64,000 nt of DNA from Urophycis tenuis (lineage: Eukaryota > Chordata > Actinopteri > Gadiformes > Phycidae), in contig JAXIVH010000107.1 of NCBI GenBank assembly GCA_036785325.1, forward strand, positions 506,205 through 570,204. Reading direction: 5' to 3'. Position numbers and translations under genes: made by a program. A model generated the notes under the pieces. The model was given only the letters and a program-made list of their open reading frames with translations. It did no database searches and was not told where the DNA came from. Every line of letters begins with the position of its first letter. The first letter of the stretch is position 1. Below are positions 25,515 to 36,413 of the stretch, piece after piece.

Positions 25515-27159
25515 ACACAAATCAAATTAAATGTTGTTTCTATTTTGTGTAAATTAGGTTAATGCTTTTGTGTTTTCTTGTATTATCAGTTCAAGTTGTT
25601 GTACTTGCCTGAGGAAATCGTGGATATTGTAACGTGTTGGGGGAGTGTTTCCCAGAATGCATTGCGACATTCTGACATTCTGTGTCATTACATGTTATTG
25701 CTATTAGATAGGATTTGGAGGCGAATGTTCAGGACATGTTGGGTTGCATTTCACTGTTTCATTACGTTCACTTTGTTGACTGTTGTTTTTGGGATGAGTC
25801 AGGGAGCACCATTACTCAACGCACTATGGCACCTTGCCATACCACTACCACTCCGTTCGTGACACGTTTAAAGTCCGCTTGTGACCCTGTCATACTAAAG
25901 CGACTTGTAAAAGTAGAGTTCATCTCTCTTTGTCGGGCTTGACGTAACTCAGACTGCATTTAATGACGCAGTGGTGAAAGACACCGGTGCGAGTCCCACA
26001 CGGGGGGATTCTTTCAAAAAAAGTGGTGGGTACATAATGACTCATGAGGAAAACTGGTAGGTACGCGTCCCCACCGTCCCCCCCGTATTCTACGCGCCTG
26101 GCTCTCTCTGAATGTTCAACACTGTCAAGCGCCATGAGTCGTGTAATGTTTTGATGCTCTATAAATTGAATTGAATTTTAACTTGTGTATAATTCCCATA
26201 AACAAAGCAAATAAATTAAGTGAAAACTTAGTTCTCCAGCCCCATTCGTCTTTGTAAGGAAATGTTCTATTTTGTCTTTATTATTTTATCAGAATGCACC
26301 AGAATGCTTCATTTGTATGTGAAAATCACAAATAATCTTCTGAGGGAGGATGACCCCAGACCCCCCTGCGGGGGTTTGGTTTTCAAGCTTTCAGCCCCAC
26401 CCAAAATTCACCAGGCGCCACTGATTATGATGCATTCTCATTTTAGGCAAAGTATAAGACAATACTTTCTTAACAGTATAATTGTAACCTGAATAAGTCG
26501 TTCAAGTAACAATATTCAAATACTAACATTGTTGGGTAAGACAGAACTTGGTTTTATTCTGAATCCAGTGAAACAAATTGGTGGTTTTAGCTGATATGAA
26601 AACGTTCAGGTGTTTATATATGGTATGTTTATTAAGTAGCCTATTTGGCAGACGCTTTTATCCAAAGCGACATTCATAAAAAAATACATATAAAACAATC
26701 ACTGTAAACATAGTAATTTATGTTGTTAATCAATACAAGTGTCAAGACAGAATAAACTCTTTGCTGCTGCAGAAACAGTCAAGAGATACAGTCTATAGGT
26801 CCCTAAGATATAAATATCTAATGTATTCATACATTGTTTATGTAGGCCTATGATATACGTAGCCTATATATATATATAACCTAACCATTGTTTCTTCAAC
26901 TTAAACATAGCTGACCCTTTTTTTCCCCCCTTCTCGGGGATTATGTTCCCAGTTTTGATCTCGGACGTCTGGTCACTTATAGCATATAATAATATTCTAT
27001 TACTGTTAAGCCAACTATGAATAATAAAACACGCCAAAACATGTGTCCTTTATCATAGCTACACGTATTACAAAAAAACGTGTGAAAATCAATGGTATTC
27101 AGTGAGGTAAGATTAATTAAATGCGCTGACAGTTCATTTCTCCTGTCAAATGAATTACA
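25515..27159. other. Non-coding stretch with retroposon fragments
   Basis: No gene recognised. About 26120-26185 resembles a fish LINE 3' end (AAGCGCCATGAGT ... CTATAAATTGAATTGAA). About 26640-26680 contains TTTGGCAGACGCTTTTATCC, part of a very common teleost dispersed repeat. A short G/C-rich inverted repeat, CCCCCCTGCGGGGG, lies near 26360. Confidence 0.5.
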
Positions 27160-27266
27160 CTGAGGGGGCGGATCACCACTCCAAGATGGCGGCCTCGCGT
27201 CTCGTTAGCCCAGTGGGCAGTAGCGCTCAATGTTGCGTCTATGAGATAGGATGTCTATGGCTAAAA

Positions 27267-28557
27267 CTGCGTGACAATGAGTCAGGCCGCTAGCAATCTC
27301 GTTGCAGCAATTTTAAACAACGAGGACATGACAAACACATTGGCGAATGCGTGCTTAAATCCTCCCGATACCCCTGCCCAATACCCTGCCCGTTCTTCTG
27401 ACGAAAAAATTCGCTCCCTTTTTAACCGTGGCTGACCAACAACAACGGGCCAGGCAGCTGCTTATCGGTCCAAACTGAGCATGCCTTCAACCTCAGAGAC
27501 AGGAGTGCCCCACAACAGCCCCTACGTACGATCTCCGCCCGTACACAAGAAAGGGTCCAAAACACAAGATGTAAGAATAGCTAGGCTTTATTTAAAACTA
27601 GATGAGGGCAAAATATAGATCACATTCTATATCTCAGTGCAGCTATGATGAGCCCTGGTAATGGCGTCTCCTTCATAAAAAAGCAGAACTATTAACAGAA
27701 CACTCTGCTGTGTGTAGAAGTCTATATGTAGGTCCGTATGGTTAGCTTGATATAGTTTTCAGGTGATTTAATGAAGGTAAAACAAAGAGAATGGCCGTGC
27801 GTAATGGCACTGCGCTCTGGCGCGGCACTTCTCCGGGACTGGAGAGGCTGCTGCGGCTACACGGATTTCGTTAACTGAAGGAGAAGCTCTTCATATATTG
27901 TTTAGATACAATACGAACCACATTCATAGACCAATGCAGGCTGAATATTTAGTTTAGTATTGAACATATTTGATGATCGGCAACACATTGTCAGCTTTGG
28001 GCACATTACTCACACAGCGGACTGCAGACGGACAGACAAATGCATAATGAGATTTGCCGAAACCAACCGAATGAATTTAACATGTTACAGTGATTAATAC
28101 AGCAGTAATACATTTTTTTAAATTCCATAGTAATTATCTTTGTAAGGCGTAATCTCATTATGCATTTGTCTGTCCGTCCGCGTTGCCGATCATCAAATAT
28201 GTTCAATACTAAACTAAATATTCAACCTGCATTGGTCTATGAATGTGATTTGTATTGTATCTAAACAATATATGAAGAGCTTCTCCTTCAGTTCACGAAA
28301 TCCGTGTAGCCGCAGCAGCCTCTCCAGTACCGGGGAAGTGCCGCGTCAGAGCGCAGTGCCATTACGCACGGCCATTCACTGTGTTTTCCTTCATTAAATC
28401 ACGGTTAAAAAGGGAGCGAATTTCTTCGTCAGAAGAACGGGCAGGGTATTGGGAGGATTTTAGCACGCATTCGCCAGTGTGTTTGTCATTTCCTCGTTGT
28501 TTAAAATTGCTGCAACGAGATTGCGAGCGGCCTGACTCATTGTCACTCAGTTTTAGC
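27267..28557. mobile_element. Nested palindromic (foldback) element
   Basis: An imperfect inverted repeat. The outer arms at about 27267-27440 and 28400-28557 share, inverted, CAATGAGTCAGGCCGC and GGGAGCGAA. The inner arms at about 27770-28060 and 28138-28390 share GAAGAGCTTCTCCTTC and GGCCATTC. Loop sequence lies near 28070-28135. The left arm has extra sequence at about 27440-27770 and near 27985-28030 that is missing from the right. The whole palindrome interrupts the right arm of the surrounding element, as shown by its uninterrupted counterpart at about 23745-23790. No transposase is seen, so it is non-autonomous. Confidence 0.75.
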
Positions 28558-28614
28558 TGCAGCATCCCCAAGTTACACAAGACGGCCGCAGGCACTGCCG
28601 TGAAGTCTGGCGTC

Positions 28615-28970
28615 AGTCAAGTTTCATTCAATATATTCAAAGGTTCATTCAATATATTCAAAGTTTCATTCAATATATTCAAAGGTTCAATCCATATATT
28701 CAAATTTTCATTCAATATATTCAAAGGTTCACTCCATATATTCAAGTTTTCATTCCATATATTCAAGGTTCACTCCATATATTCAAGGTTCACTCCATAT
28801 ATTCAAAGTTTCATTCCATATATTCAAAGTTTTCACTCAATATATTCAGAGGTTCACTCCATATATTCAAGTTTCATTACATACAAGATACAAGAAGTCT
28901 TTATTTACATATATTCAAGGTTCACTCCATATATTCAAAGTTTCATTGAATATATTCAAAGATTAATTTC
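28615..28970. repeat. AT-rich minisatellite, right arm
   Basis: Units of the form GTTCANTCNATATATTCAAA; the inverted equivalent of 23398-23700. A long open frame across it is only a translation of the repeat. Confidence 0.9.
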
Positions 28971-28990
28971 CTGAACGGCATGCCATAATG

Positions 28991-30365
28991 TAATATGTCA
29001 TTTCTGCCGCTAGGGGTCACTCAATCACATCACTTAATTTCATTCTAGGGAAATTGCAGCAAATAACAATGTTAACTTGCTAATGTGCTAACTTACTATG
29101 AGATGAGTCAACTACCCAAACCAATGTAGATAATATGATGTGGGGAATTCAATCGTTGCCCAGCACTGTGATCCATGGTCAAAACAAGCATACTTAACAT
29201 TTATGAGCATGTTGAACGTTGTTGAAACTTCAAAATGCAATTAAACCAGAGATGTCTCAGGCATGAAAATGTTCCCAATGGATTGAAATCACTTTTTAGA
29301 AGTGTACTCCACCAGCTAACAGTTAAAAACATGTAATGAACTGCTTGGTCAAAGGAGCTCTAATATAGGTGTCAAGCACAGACTGTATTTAATACAGCTT
29401 CAACTGACTTCAGCTGAACCACAAGCCTTCATCCCGTGCATGTTTTGATACAGAGTGTGCACAGAGGGCCCTGTTCAAAGACAGCACTACAGCTGCAGCT
29501 CTACAATGAAATAGGATTTTACCCATTCAAAAAAAAAAAAAATGTATGGGAAACACTGTTGATCACAGATGTTCTGAGAGTCGTTCTCTCGGAAGGACAA
29601 AAATCATCATACCTTGAATCAATTCGCTCTGTATTTTTCTATGGTTGACAGTAAAACTTTAAATATTTAAATATGAATTGTGTATGAGCTGTGGTAATTT
29701 ATTTTGCTTGTTTAAATGTATGTTCAAGATCAATATCGATGTCTTACCTCAGTTCATTCAAAAGGTACGCAACCAATGGCCAAACAAATATGTGTTGCGA
29801 TTAATATTTGTGAATTTTGAGCAGTAATATACTATTTAAAAAAAAAAATCTTATTAAGGTAAATCTATTAATTGTTTATTGTCTATAGTCATGTTTTTTT
29901 TTATCGCACTCCTCTATCCCCTTGTACTGCTGGTCAATGTGAATTTATCCTAAGGGGGATTAATAGAGAAATATCTTATCTTATGTCCACTTATTTTCAT
30001 GCTATGCCCACTTGCATTTGTTAACAAAAAGCACTGAACAGCTGACAGAAATATCTACTGGGGTACTTACCCAAAAATTATGTTGTCTTTTGATATCTTC
30101 TTATTTATAGCCCACTCTTTTAATGAATTGTACTGCGTGGCTGCATCAGTACTGCAGCTTTAGAAAGACTGATTCCCTTCATTACCATCCCACCCTTATA
30201 CAGTACAGGTGTGTCACAGAAAATTCCTCCTGACACTGTTGCCACACCTAACCATCAGTCACCATCCTCACCCACATCAAAAATGCTGTTGCTAATGCCA
30301 TAAGCAAAAGAAATAGCATCAGTATCATGCTTTACTGATGCTATTGTATTATGGTTTGAACAGCC
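28991..30365. other. AT-rich non-coding stretch with a retroposon-like tail
   Basis: No gene seen. At about 29925-29990, GTGAATTTATCCTAAGGGGGATTAATAGAG followed by TATCTTATCTTA has the look of a fish non-LTR retrotransposon or SINE 3' end (key elements GTGAATTT and GGGGATTAATA). A short A run is at 29528-29541. Confidence 0.45.
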
Positions 30366-30368
30366 TAT

Positions 30369-30370
30369 GA

Positions 30371-30402
<32 letters not shown>
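30369..30402. repeat. (AAT)n microsatellite
   Basis: About eleven copies of AAT/TAA, at the edge of the L2-like fragment that follows, where LINE tails commonly end in such repeats. Confidence 0.9.
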
Positions 30403-30403
<1 letters not shown>

Positions 30404-30720
30404 AAATAAACGGACCAAAAACAAAAGGGACCTTCGTCCTGTTTCACAGGCTCGGTCCCTAATAATAACAACAATAAGTGACATTTGTATAGTGCCTTTC
30501 ACAGGACCCAATGATTCTTAACATAAAAAGGAGACAAACAACAACAAAATAAAAAATAAAAATACAGGTGACACAGTCGGGGGACAGAGTTAGTTAAGAC
30601 CGTAGGCCTTGTGAAATAGGTATGTTTTTAGGTGCCTTTTGAAAGTGCCGATGAAAGAAGCGCTGCGGATCCCGAAACTTTTTTTAAGCTTCCGCATAGG
30701 AACGTTGCATCAGGATTATA
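30404..30720 (-). mobile_element. L2-type LINE 3' end fragment
   Basis: Read on the minus strand, about 30590-30661 encodes FKRHLKTYLFHKAYGLN then a stop, the usual C-terminus of fish L2/CR1-group LINE proteins. After the stop come a short 3' region and the AAT-repeat tail at 30369-30402. The element is heavily 5'-truncated. Confidence 0.62.
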
Positions 30721-31465
30721 TCTAAGTTCTCCTCTGATAGCCTCCTGTGCACATAGTTCTGATTGGTCCTATCATTTTCACATTTTTGGAAAAGCCTCTC
30801 AACAGGCTTGAGATCAGACTGCAGATCGAAACAGCACTTTTGAGATCCCTTGTCTCAAGACAAGGCATACGCACTACATGACACAAAAACACCAAATCAA
30901 AAAATAACAAACATGGTAAGCATGATTAACAGGTTCATTGTTGTTCCAGAATACATATACATACATACATAGCCTACATGCTCCACCCTAGTTACACCCT
31001 CCAAAAGCCTGCCATTCTCCCTCAATTGAAAAAACAGTTGATGTGTCATGTGGGTGTGGAAGATTCCCAGACTAGAAAATCAAAATTGTTTTGTGTCATT
31101 TTTTGCCAAAAGAGCTTAGATGTGGATGACATATATAACCATTGTTAATTGTTATTACCATGTTATTGTTATTATTCCGATAACTATATTGTACTCCACG
31201 CAAATTGACTGAATAGGTCAATTATGTGATCGTTCGCTGGTACACATCCCCTGCTTTTCTTATGTTTCGGTTGGAGACCAGTGGGGTGTATTACGAACCT
31301 CGGTGAACATACCCAGGCTTTCTTTGGATAACCTGGATCGACAAATATGAAACTCGCAATCAAGGTTAAATGGTACCACGAAGCTCACTTATGAGTTGAT
31401 TTGTTTTAGTTTCAATGCGCGTTCCTGTAAAAGGGGCGTAACCCAACGTTATTCACCATGACGCA

Positions 31466-31639
31466 ATGGATCCAACGGAGCGAACACGGGCTATGTACTT
31501 CACTCAGGAGGAGCAAGTAGTCATTATGAACTCATATGAGGAGTTTAAAAAACAAATAACGGCAAGGGGCAAAACTGTTGCCCATAATACGGCTAGGGAG
31601 GCGTGCTGGCAAAAAATAGCAGATTCTGTGAATGCGTAA
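31466..31639 (+). pseudogene. Myb/SANT-like exon of PIF/Harbinger element
   Basis: An ATG opens a 57-codon frame beginning MDPTERTRAMYFTQEEQ, with YEEFKKQI and AREACWQKIADSVNA further on. This is the Trp- and aromatic-spaced pattern of the Myb/SANT-like DNA-binding protein encoded by PIF/Harbinger transposons beside the transposase. The frame ends in TAA, but GTAAGT at 31636 is a strong donor after AATGC, where these proteins normally have an intron, so the stop is probably intronic. The second exon was not found. Only the N-terminal half of the domain is present. Confidence 0.66.
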
Positions 31640-31699
31640 GTGAAAAGATTCTGCATAGCCTAATTGTCTAAAAATAACTATGCCAAATGCAGAATTGTT

Positions 31700-31862
31700 C
31701 ACCATTAATCAGAATCAGAAACAAGTTTATTGCCAAGTAGGTTTGCACCCACAAGGAATTTGACTTGGTACAATAGAAAAGCAGTATTAAAAATATAAGT
31801 AAAATAACTATAAATGTATAGAATGTACAATGAATAAGGAGCAGTAGTGCATGCAAGTTACT
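31700..31862 (-). repeat. LINE/SINE-like tail downstream of the tRNA-Leu-like sequence
   Basis: On the minus strand the sequence after the tRNA-like unit ends with CAAATTCCTTGTGGGTGC ... CAATAAACTTGTTTCTGATTCTGATT (key parts AATTCCTTGT and TTCTGATTCTGAT). This matches the style of fish L2-group 3' tails. With the tRNA-like head it could make a tRNA-derived SINE. Confidence 0.5.
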
Positions 31863-31943
31863 TGTCAAAATAGGATTCGAACCCACGCCTCGGAGGAGAC
31901 TGCAGCCTGAACGCAGCGTCTTAGACCGCTCGGCCATCCTGAC
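31863..31943 (-). tRNA. tRNA-Leu (CAG anticodon)-like sequence
   Basis: On the minus strand it starts GTCAGGATGGCCGAGCGGTC, with A box TGGCCGAGCGGTC, anticodon loop TTCAGGC (CAG, Leu), a long variable arm and B box GGTTCGAATCC. The anticodon stem CTGCG/TGCAG pairs with one wobble. The 3' acceptor strand has only six bases (TTTGAC) against seven at the 5' end, and the T stem has G-T pairs. It may therefore be a tRNA pseudogene or a SINE head rather than a working tRNA gene. Confidence 0.66.
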
Positions 31944-33018
31944 ATTTTGAGAAAGGCGTGCATATGATTTCAAAATGCAAAAGCAACCTCCAACCTGCTT
32001 CATTGTGTAATTTAGGGAATTCATTTCAAATACATCCTATATGTAAAAAAATGTTGCATTTGCCGGAAGGTAGTGACGCTGGTGTGGTGGATCAGTATGT
32101 GAACTGCACACCAGTGACCGGTGTTAATATCTTGCCTGTCCATCATCATGCCTTTTACCCCCATCTAGATTGGGTGCTGGCACGACCGTCCGAACATGGG
32201 TACAAATAAGAAATAAGCACAAAAAATAGTATTTTATTCTATTCTATTCTAAAAACATAATTCAATTTGGTAAGTTTAAAGCATATATTTCAATAATTTC
32301 AGGTGAATGTAGCCTATGATTTGCAATAGGCTAGGCTCTAACCTTTCATCTGATGTTGATTACCTGTAGCAAATAAGAAAAAAAAACTCAGCGAAACACC
32401 CTGACTAGGAGGCAGCGCTCAGCTTTAAGTAGCAGATCTAATCGGAAAGTTAGCTGAAAACCTCATCCCGACCAGGTTTGGTTGCGAGCACAAGTTACCA
32501 TGGTAATATAGCGACGCTAAAAGAGAGCGACTTTCGTATGACAGCTAACCCAGGCTTTGAGAGCAACATACCTCGCTAACCCACTAATCGAGGTTCGTAG
32601 TACACCCCACAGGCTGCTAAGAGATAGTATGTGTTTCTATGGCCGTAGGACCTAGCCAAAGAAGTATCACACCTACAGATGATGCCCGTAAGGCGTGAGC
32701 TATCCAGCCACCGGCTACGCTTGCCTGGCTACAGGGCTAGGTCCTAGTGAAGCTAATGAAGTGATTAAATTAGCTTTACTTGCTGAGATGACATTCCACT
32801 GCAGGTTATTTGGGTTAAAGGTGCAGTGCGTAGGTTCTAGTGGTATCCAGCTGTCAATGTCCATACCTGTAAAGTGTGAGTAGGTACTTCCAAAATGATG
32901 TAATCGTCTCTGAGGTGTCACCGAGTTGTGTCAAGTGATAGGGTTCCTTAATAGGTTCATACATGTATTTAGTAATTAATTCTGTAAAACTATGGGTCAC
33001 CCCCATAGTTCACAAGTA

Positions 33019-33020
33019 AG

Positions 33021-33076
<56 letters not shown>
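33019..33076. repeat. (TAA)n microsatellite at LINE tail
   Basis: About nineteen copies of AAT, adjoining the 3' end of the minus-strand L2 element. Confidence 0.93.
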
Positions 33077-33077
<1 letters not shown>

Positions 33078-34870
33078 CATTTTATTTAAAGGTGCCTTTC
33101 AAAGCCGTCAAGGACACCTTGCCGACAAGTTAAAAAAAAACTAAAAAACAAGCAACAAGTAACAGTGGCATACTCGGTGTGTGACAGAGTATGCCACTCA
33201 GAATAAGGGGACCGGGCCTTTTCTGTTGCAGCCCCTCGACTTTGGAACAGCCTGCCAGAAGCCATTAGAAAGGCTGACTCTGTTGAGGCCTTCAAGAAGC
33301 TCCTCAAGACCCATTTCTATGTTTTGGCTTTTAATTAGTTACTTAAACTGTTTCAATTGTCATCTTGTGAAATGTATGTTGTTGCTGCATTGTATTGATG
33401 TTGGTCTATGCCTATGTGACCTGTTGACTGTGAAGCACTTTGGTGCACATGCTCTTTGCTTTTAAGGTGCTATATTAATAGATTAAATTTAAACTTAAAA
33501 CTTAAAGTGTGTTTTTAGGCATGATTTAAAGGTGGTGACAGAGTCAGAGGTGGGAATCTCTGGCGGGAGAGAGTTCCATAGGCGGGGAGCAGATCGGCTA
33601 AAAGCTCTTGACCCCCGTGGTGGATAGGTTGGCAGATGGAGCTGGATGGCAGAAGAGGATCGGAGAGGGCGTGAAGGTACGTGGATGTGAAGGATCTTGA
33701 AAGTAAGTTAAATCTTAAAATCAATGCGTGATTTGATCGGGAGCCAGTGGAGTTGCTGCTGACCAGTTGGAGTTTATGAAGAGATTTCCAAGGAAGCCCT
33801 CAGAGGAGAGAGATACAGTGGTCCAGTCGGGATGTAATCAGGGTGTTTACAAGGATAGCAGTAGAGGTTGGTGTAAGTGAAGGACACAGACGATTGATGT
33901 TGCGTATATGGAAGTAAGCATACCAAGTAACATGATTGATGTGGGTCTCGAAGGATTAATTGCTGTCCAAGATGACACCCAGGCTCTTTACCTGAGGGGG
34001 AGGGGAAGCAGTGGCATTGTTGATGGACATGGAAGTGTTGAAGTGTTGAGTGCTAAGGTGGATTTGGTGCCGATGAGGAGAACCTCGGTTTTGTCGCGAA
34101 GTTGAGTGAGAACCATGATTTCATTTCCAGTAGGCAGATGGACAGAGCTTTGGGTGGTAGAGTGGCAGTGGGCTTAGTGGAAAGTTATAGCGGGGTATCG
34201 TCAGCGGAACAGTGGAATTGAAAGTCAAATTTCCTAAGAATGTAGCCAAGAGGCAGAACACAAATAATGAACAGGAGGGGGCTGAGAACAGAGCCCTGGG
34301 GAACACCACTGGAGACTGGAGAGGCACCAGATCTCAAGTTCTTGAGTTGGACAAGTTGTGTGCAGCCCAAGAGCTATGATCTTAACCAAGCCAGAGGGAT
34401 ATCAGTGATTCCAATGGATACTAGCCTGTCCAGGAGGATGACGTGAAAGACGTTGTCAAAAGCTGCACTCAGGTCAAGGAGAACCAGAATGGAAAGCCAG
34501 AGTCAAATGCCATCAGAAGGTCATTGTTGATTTTGACAAGGGCTGTGGAGGGGACAAAAGCCAGACTGAAAATTTTCAAAGAGATTCTTGTCAGACAGAT
34601 GGGTGTTTATCTGAGCTGCAACAGTTTACTCAAGTACTTTGGAGAGAAATGGCAGGTTTGAGATTGGACGAAAGTAGTTTAAGTCATTCGGATCTGCTCA
34701 AGGTTTTTCGAGTATTGGAGTTATTGCAGCAGTTTTCAATGAAGATGGAACAACACCAGAAGTCAGGGAGGAATGGATAACGTCAGTTATTAACAAGGAC
34801 AGGGCAGGTAGGCAGACTTTTACCAGGTGGGTAGGTAAGGGATCTAACTTGGAAACATGGCACATGCAAC
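33077..34870 (-). mobile_element. L2-type LINE, 5'-truncated and decayed
   Basis: Minus-strand reading recovers successive pieces of an L2 reverse transcriptase in shifting frames. TPILEKP with TSGVVPSSLKTAAI lies at about 34698-34880, LVLLDLSAAFDNVFH at about 34440-34490, VPQGSVLSPLLFII and a Tyr-less ADDT motif at 34185-34330, and the C-terminal APRLWNSLPPEI and SCLKTHF at about 33510-33600. Frameshifts and stops (for example after AWLRS) show that it is dead. Its 3' end reaches the AAT repeat at 33019-33076 but is interrupted by the plus-strand insertion at 33177-33495. Confidence 0.8.
33177..33495 (+). mobile_element. Second L2 3' end, nested in opposite orientation
   Basis: Plus-strand reading gives FSVAAPRLWNSLPEAIRKAD and KKLLKTHFYVLAFN then a stop, the C-terminus of an L2 protein. 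It is followed by a 3' region with GAAGCACTTTGGTGCA and AAGGTGCTATATTAATAGAT. It sits inside the minus-strand L2, so it inserted later. Only the extreme 3' end is present, as expected from 5' truncation on insertion. Confidence 0.78.
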
Positions 34871-35056
34871 ATGGTGGCCTCTGTGGAAAATGACGCCCTC
34901 CCTTCATAGATATAAAGGGCTCAACCTAAGATAATGAAAACACAACATTTCTTATTTTCATGAGATTATATACTATTGAAACTATACATATTATATTCAA
35001 ATTCTCACAAGTAAGTTCTCCTAGATGCTACTAAATTCTACACACTGCACCTTTAA

Positions 35057-35906
35057 GCAACAAAATCTGTGATTTGTGAGGATCTTGTGAGGAATGGTCC
35101 TCAACACATCAGGGGGCCTGCTGCAGTTCCCATACACTGTTGGCGGTGTTCCGTGCACGACTAACTGAGGAGACCCCTGAATCTGACCCAAAGTCAAAGA
35201 GTACAAAGAGTACAAGCTGCCCAGTGAACATGTTTTCTGGAAATGTTGGCGTCCACCCCTGTTGTAAGAAACAAGGAAATTCACAGTCCCTCCCAAGGTT
35301 CTTTATGGGGAACGTTTCGATCGTGAACGTGAAAAAGGTATGCAATGGTTTCCACCAATGTACACAAACAGACAGACAGTTTAATCTGTATTATATACAC
35401 CCATGCGGTAGCTCCACTGGCCATGCAGCTTTTTACCTGCATTTTACTGTTGTGTAGCTAGACTGTCTAGCTCCCAATCCTCTAGGGGGGTCCGGGGGCA
35501 TGCCCCCCCGGGAGAAAAAATTCAGTAGATTTCATTTAAATGCATCAATCTGGTGAATTTTGAGAACCAATTTATGACATATCAATTACTGACAAATTAC
35601 TTACAAACTGCTGGTACTGATATGAATGTTGATGACACAATGTGTCATACTAAATGGGGTTGAGGAGTTTTCAGAAAGCATTTATACAAAAATGACTAAA
35701 ACACAGCGCTGAGCCTTTATACTACTAGTGAACTGTCAAGCGCGTAGCTGGGGGGGCGGGGGGTCGCGAGGACGCCTTCCCATGGCGACGGGGGGAAACA
35801 GAATGTTGGGGAGCCAATCCAGCCGCGAGGATATTAAACGCTGCAGCCCACCTGTGTTGGCATGTTATTGGGCTGCTAGTGAAGTCTATTTGACTAGGTG
35901 AAATGA
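35057..35906. other. Non-coding stretch
   Basis: No gene or clear element seen. The only notable structure is a G/C-rich inverted repeat near 35484-35513 (GGGGGG...GCATGC...CCCCCC). Confidence 0.4.
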
Positions 35907-35914
35907 GTCCGGGC

Positions 35915-36405
35915 CAGAGCTAGTGAGCGGAGCGGAGCGCGAGCGGAGCGCGAGCAAGCGAGGAGCGGATGGAATGTTACTGGAGCGTGGAGCGGTTTTT
36001 TATTTAGACGCCAGAGCGGCCGCTCTGTTCCGCTCCAGTGTCGCTCCGATACCGCTCACATCACGAGTCTGAGGCATACCCAAATCCAAACGTGTGTCTT
36101 CTTGTTGCACTTGTCTATCTTTTAAAATAAATGTTCTATGACTGAAATATATTGCCGTTGCTCTTAGTTCTTTAGGATGTACGTTTTCTGTTTAAGGTGG
36201 CAATTCGTGGTAGATTATTTGTCCCTCATTTAAATTGGAGCGAGTGTGGAGCGATTTCAGCGGAGCGACATGATTTTGAAGTGGAGCGGGGAGCGAAAAT
36301 GAGCGGAGCGGCCGGACGCGATTTAGAGCGAGGAGCGGTCGAGAGAACAGCCGTCTGAGAGAGGAGCGGAATATTCACACCGCTCAGCTCTGCTCACTAG
36401 CTCTG
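35915..36405. mobile_element. hAT-type MITE with perfect 8-bp target duplication
   Basis: The left end is CAGAGCTAGTGAGCGGAGCG and the right end, inverted, is CAGAGCTAGTGAGCAGAGCT. The flanks carry the direct repeat GTCCGGGC (35907-35914 and 36406-36413). An 8-bp duplication and CAG-starting ends are hallmarks of hAT elements. The interior is rich in GGAGCG motifs and has no transposase. Confidence 0.85.
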
Positions 36406-36413
36406 GTCCGGGC

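Larger units (their letters stand above)
23378..28990. mobile_element. Composite DNA transposon with long inverted arms and terminal minisatellites
   Basis: The left end reads ATTATGGCATGCCGTTCAGG and the right end is its reverse complement. Inside the ends, both arms carry an AT-rich minisatellite of 20-25-bp units (left about 23398-23700, right about 28615-28970). Next comes a shared segment containing GACTTCACGGCAGTGCC (23711-23727 left, 28590s right, inverted), then one with AGACGCAACATTG and GGCCGCCAT (23783-23830 left, 27180-27260 right, inverted). The right arm is split by a palindrome at about 27267-28557. Arms built of minisatellite are known from Foldback-type elements. A THAP exon sits just inside the left arm, which points to a P-element- or Kolobok-like source. 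I could not define a target-site duplication, and later insertions have altered the interior. Confidence 0.66.
31282..32609 (+). mobile_element. PIF/Harbinger-like DNA transposon, non-autonomous remnant
   Basis: Terminal inverted repeats of 21 bp with one mismatch begin TGGGGTGTATTACGAACCTC on the left and TGGGGTGTACTACGAACCTC on the right arm. The element is flanked by a 3-bp duplication CAG (31279-31281 and 32610-32612), a length typical of Harbinger elements. It carries the first exon of a Myb-like protein but no transposase. A tRNA-Leu-like sequence with a LINE-like tail lies in its middle (about 31700-31943). Confidence 0.78.
32815..35056. mobile_element. Fish MITE split by nested L2 insertions
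   Basis: The left end is TTAAAGGTGCAGTGCGTAGG and the right end, inverted, is TTAAAGGTGCAGTGTGTAGA. The right part includes CATAGATATAAAGGGCTC and ACAACATTTCTTATTTTCA, the interior of a non-autonomous DNA transposon widespread in teleosts. About 190 bp on each side belong to this element; the middle (about 33010-34870) is LINE sequence. No transposase. The superfamily is uncertain. Confidence 0.72.

Noticed and set aside
28381..28974. 197-residue frame with FNIFKGS repeats
   Set aside because: Translation of the AT-rich minisatellite in the inverted arm.
23378..28990. Two independent repeats rather than one inverted-arm element
   Set aside because: The same order of end, minisatellite and two unique blocks occurs on both sides in mirror image, which chance insertions would not give; still listed with moderate confidence as no target duplication was found.
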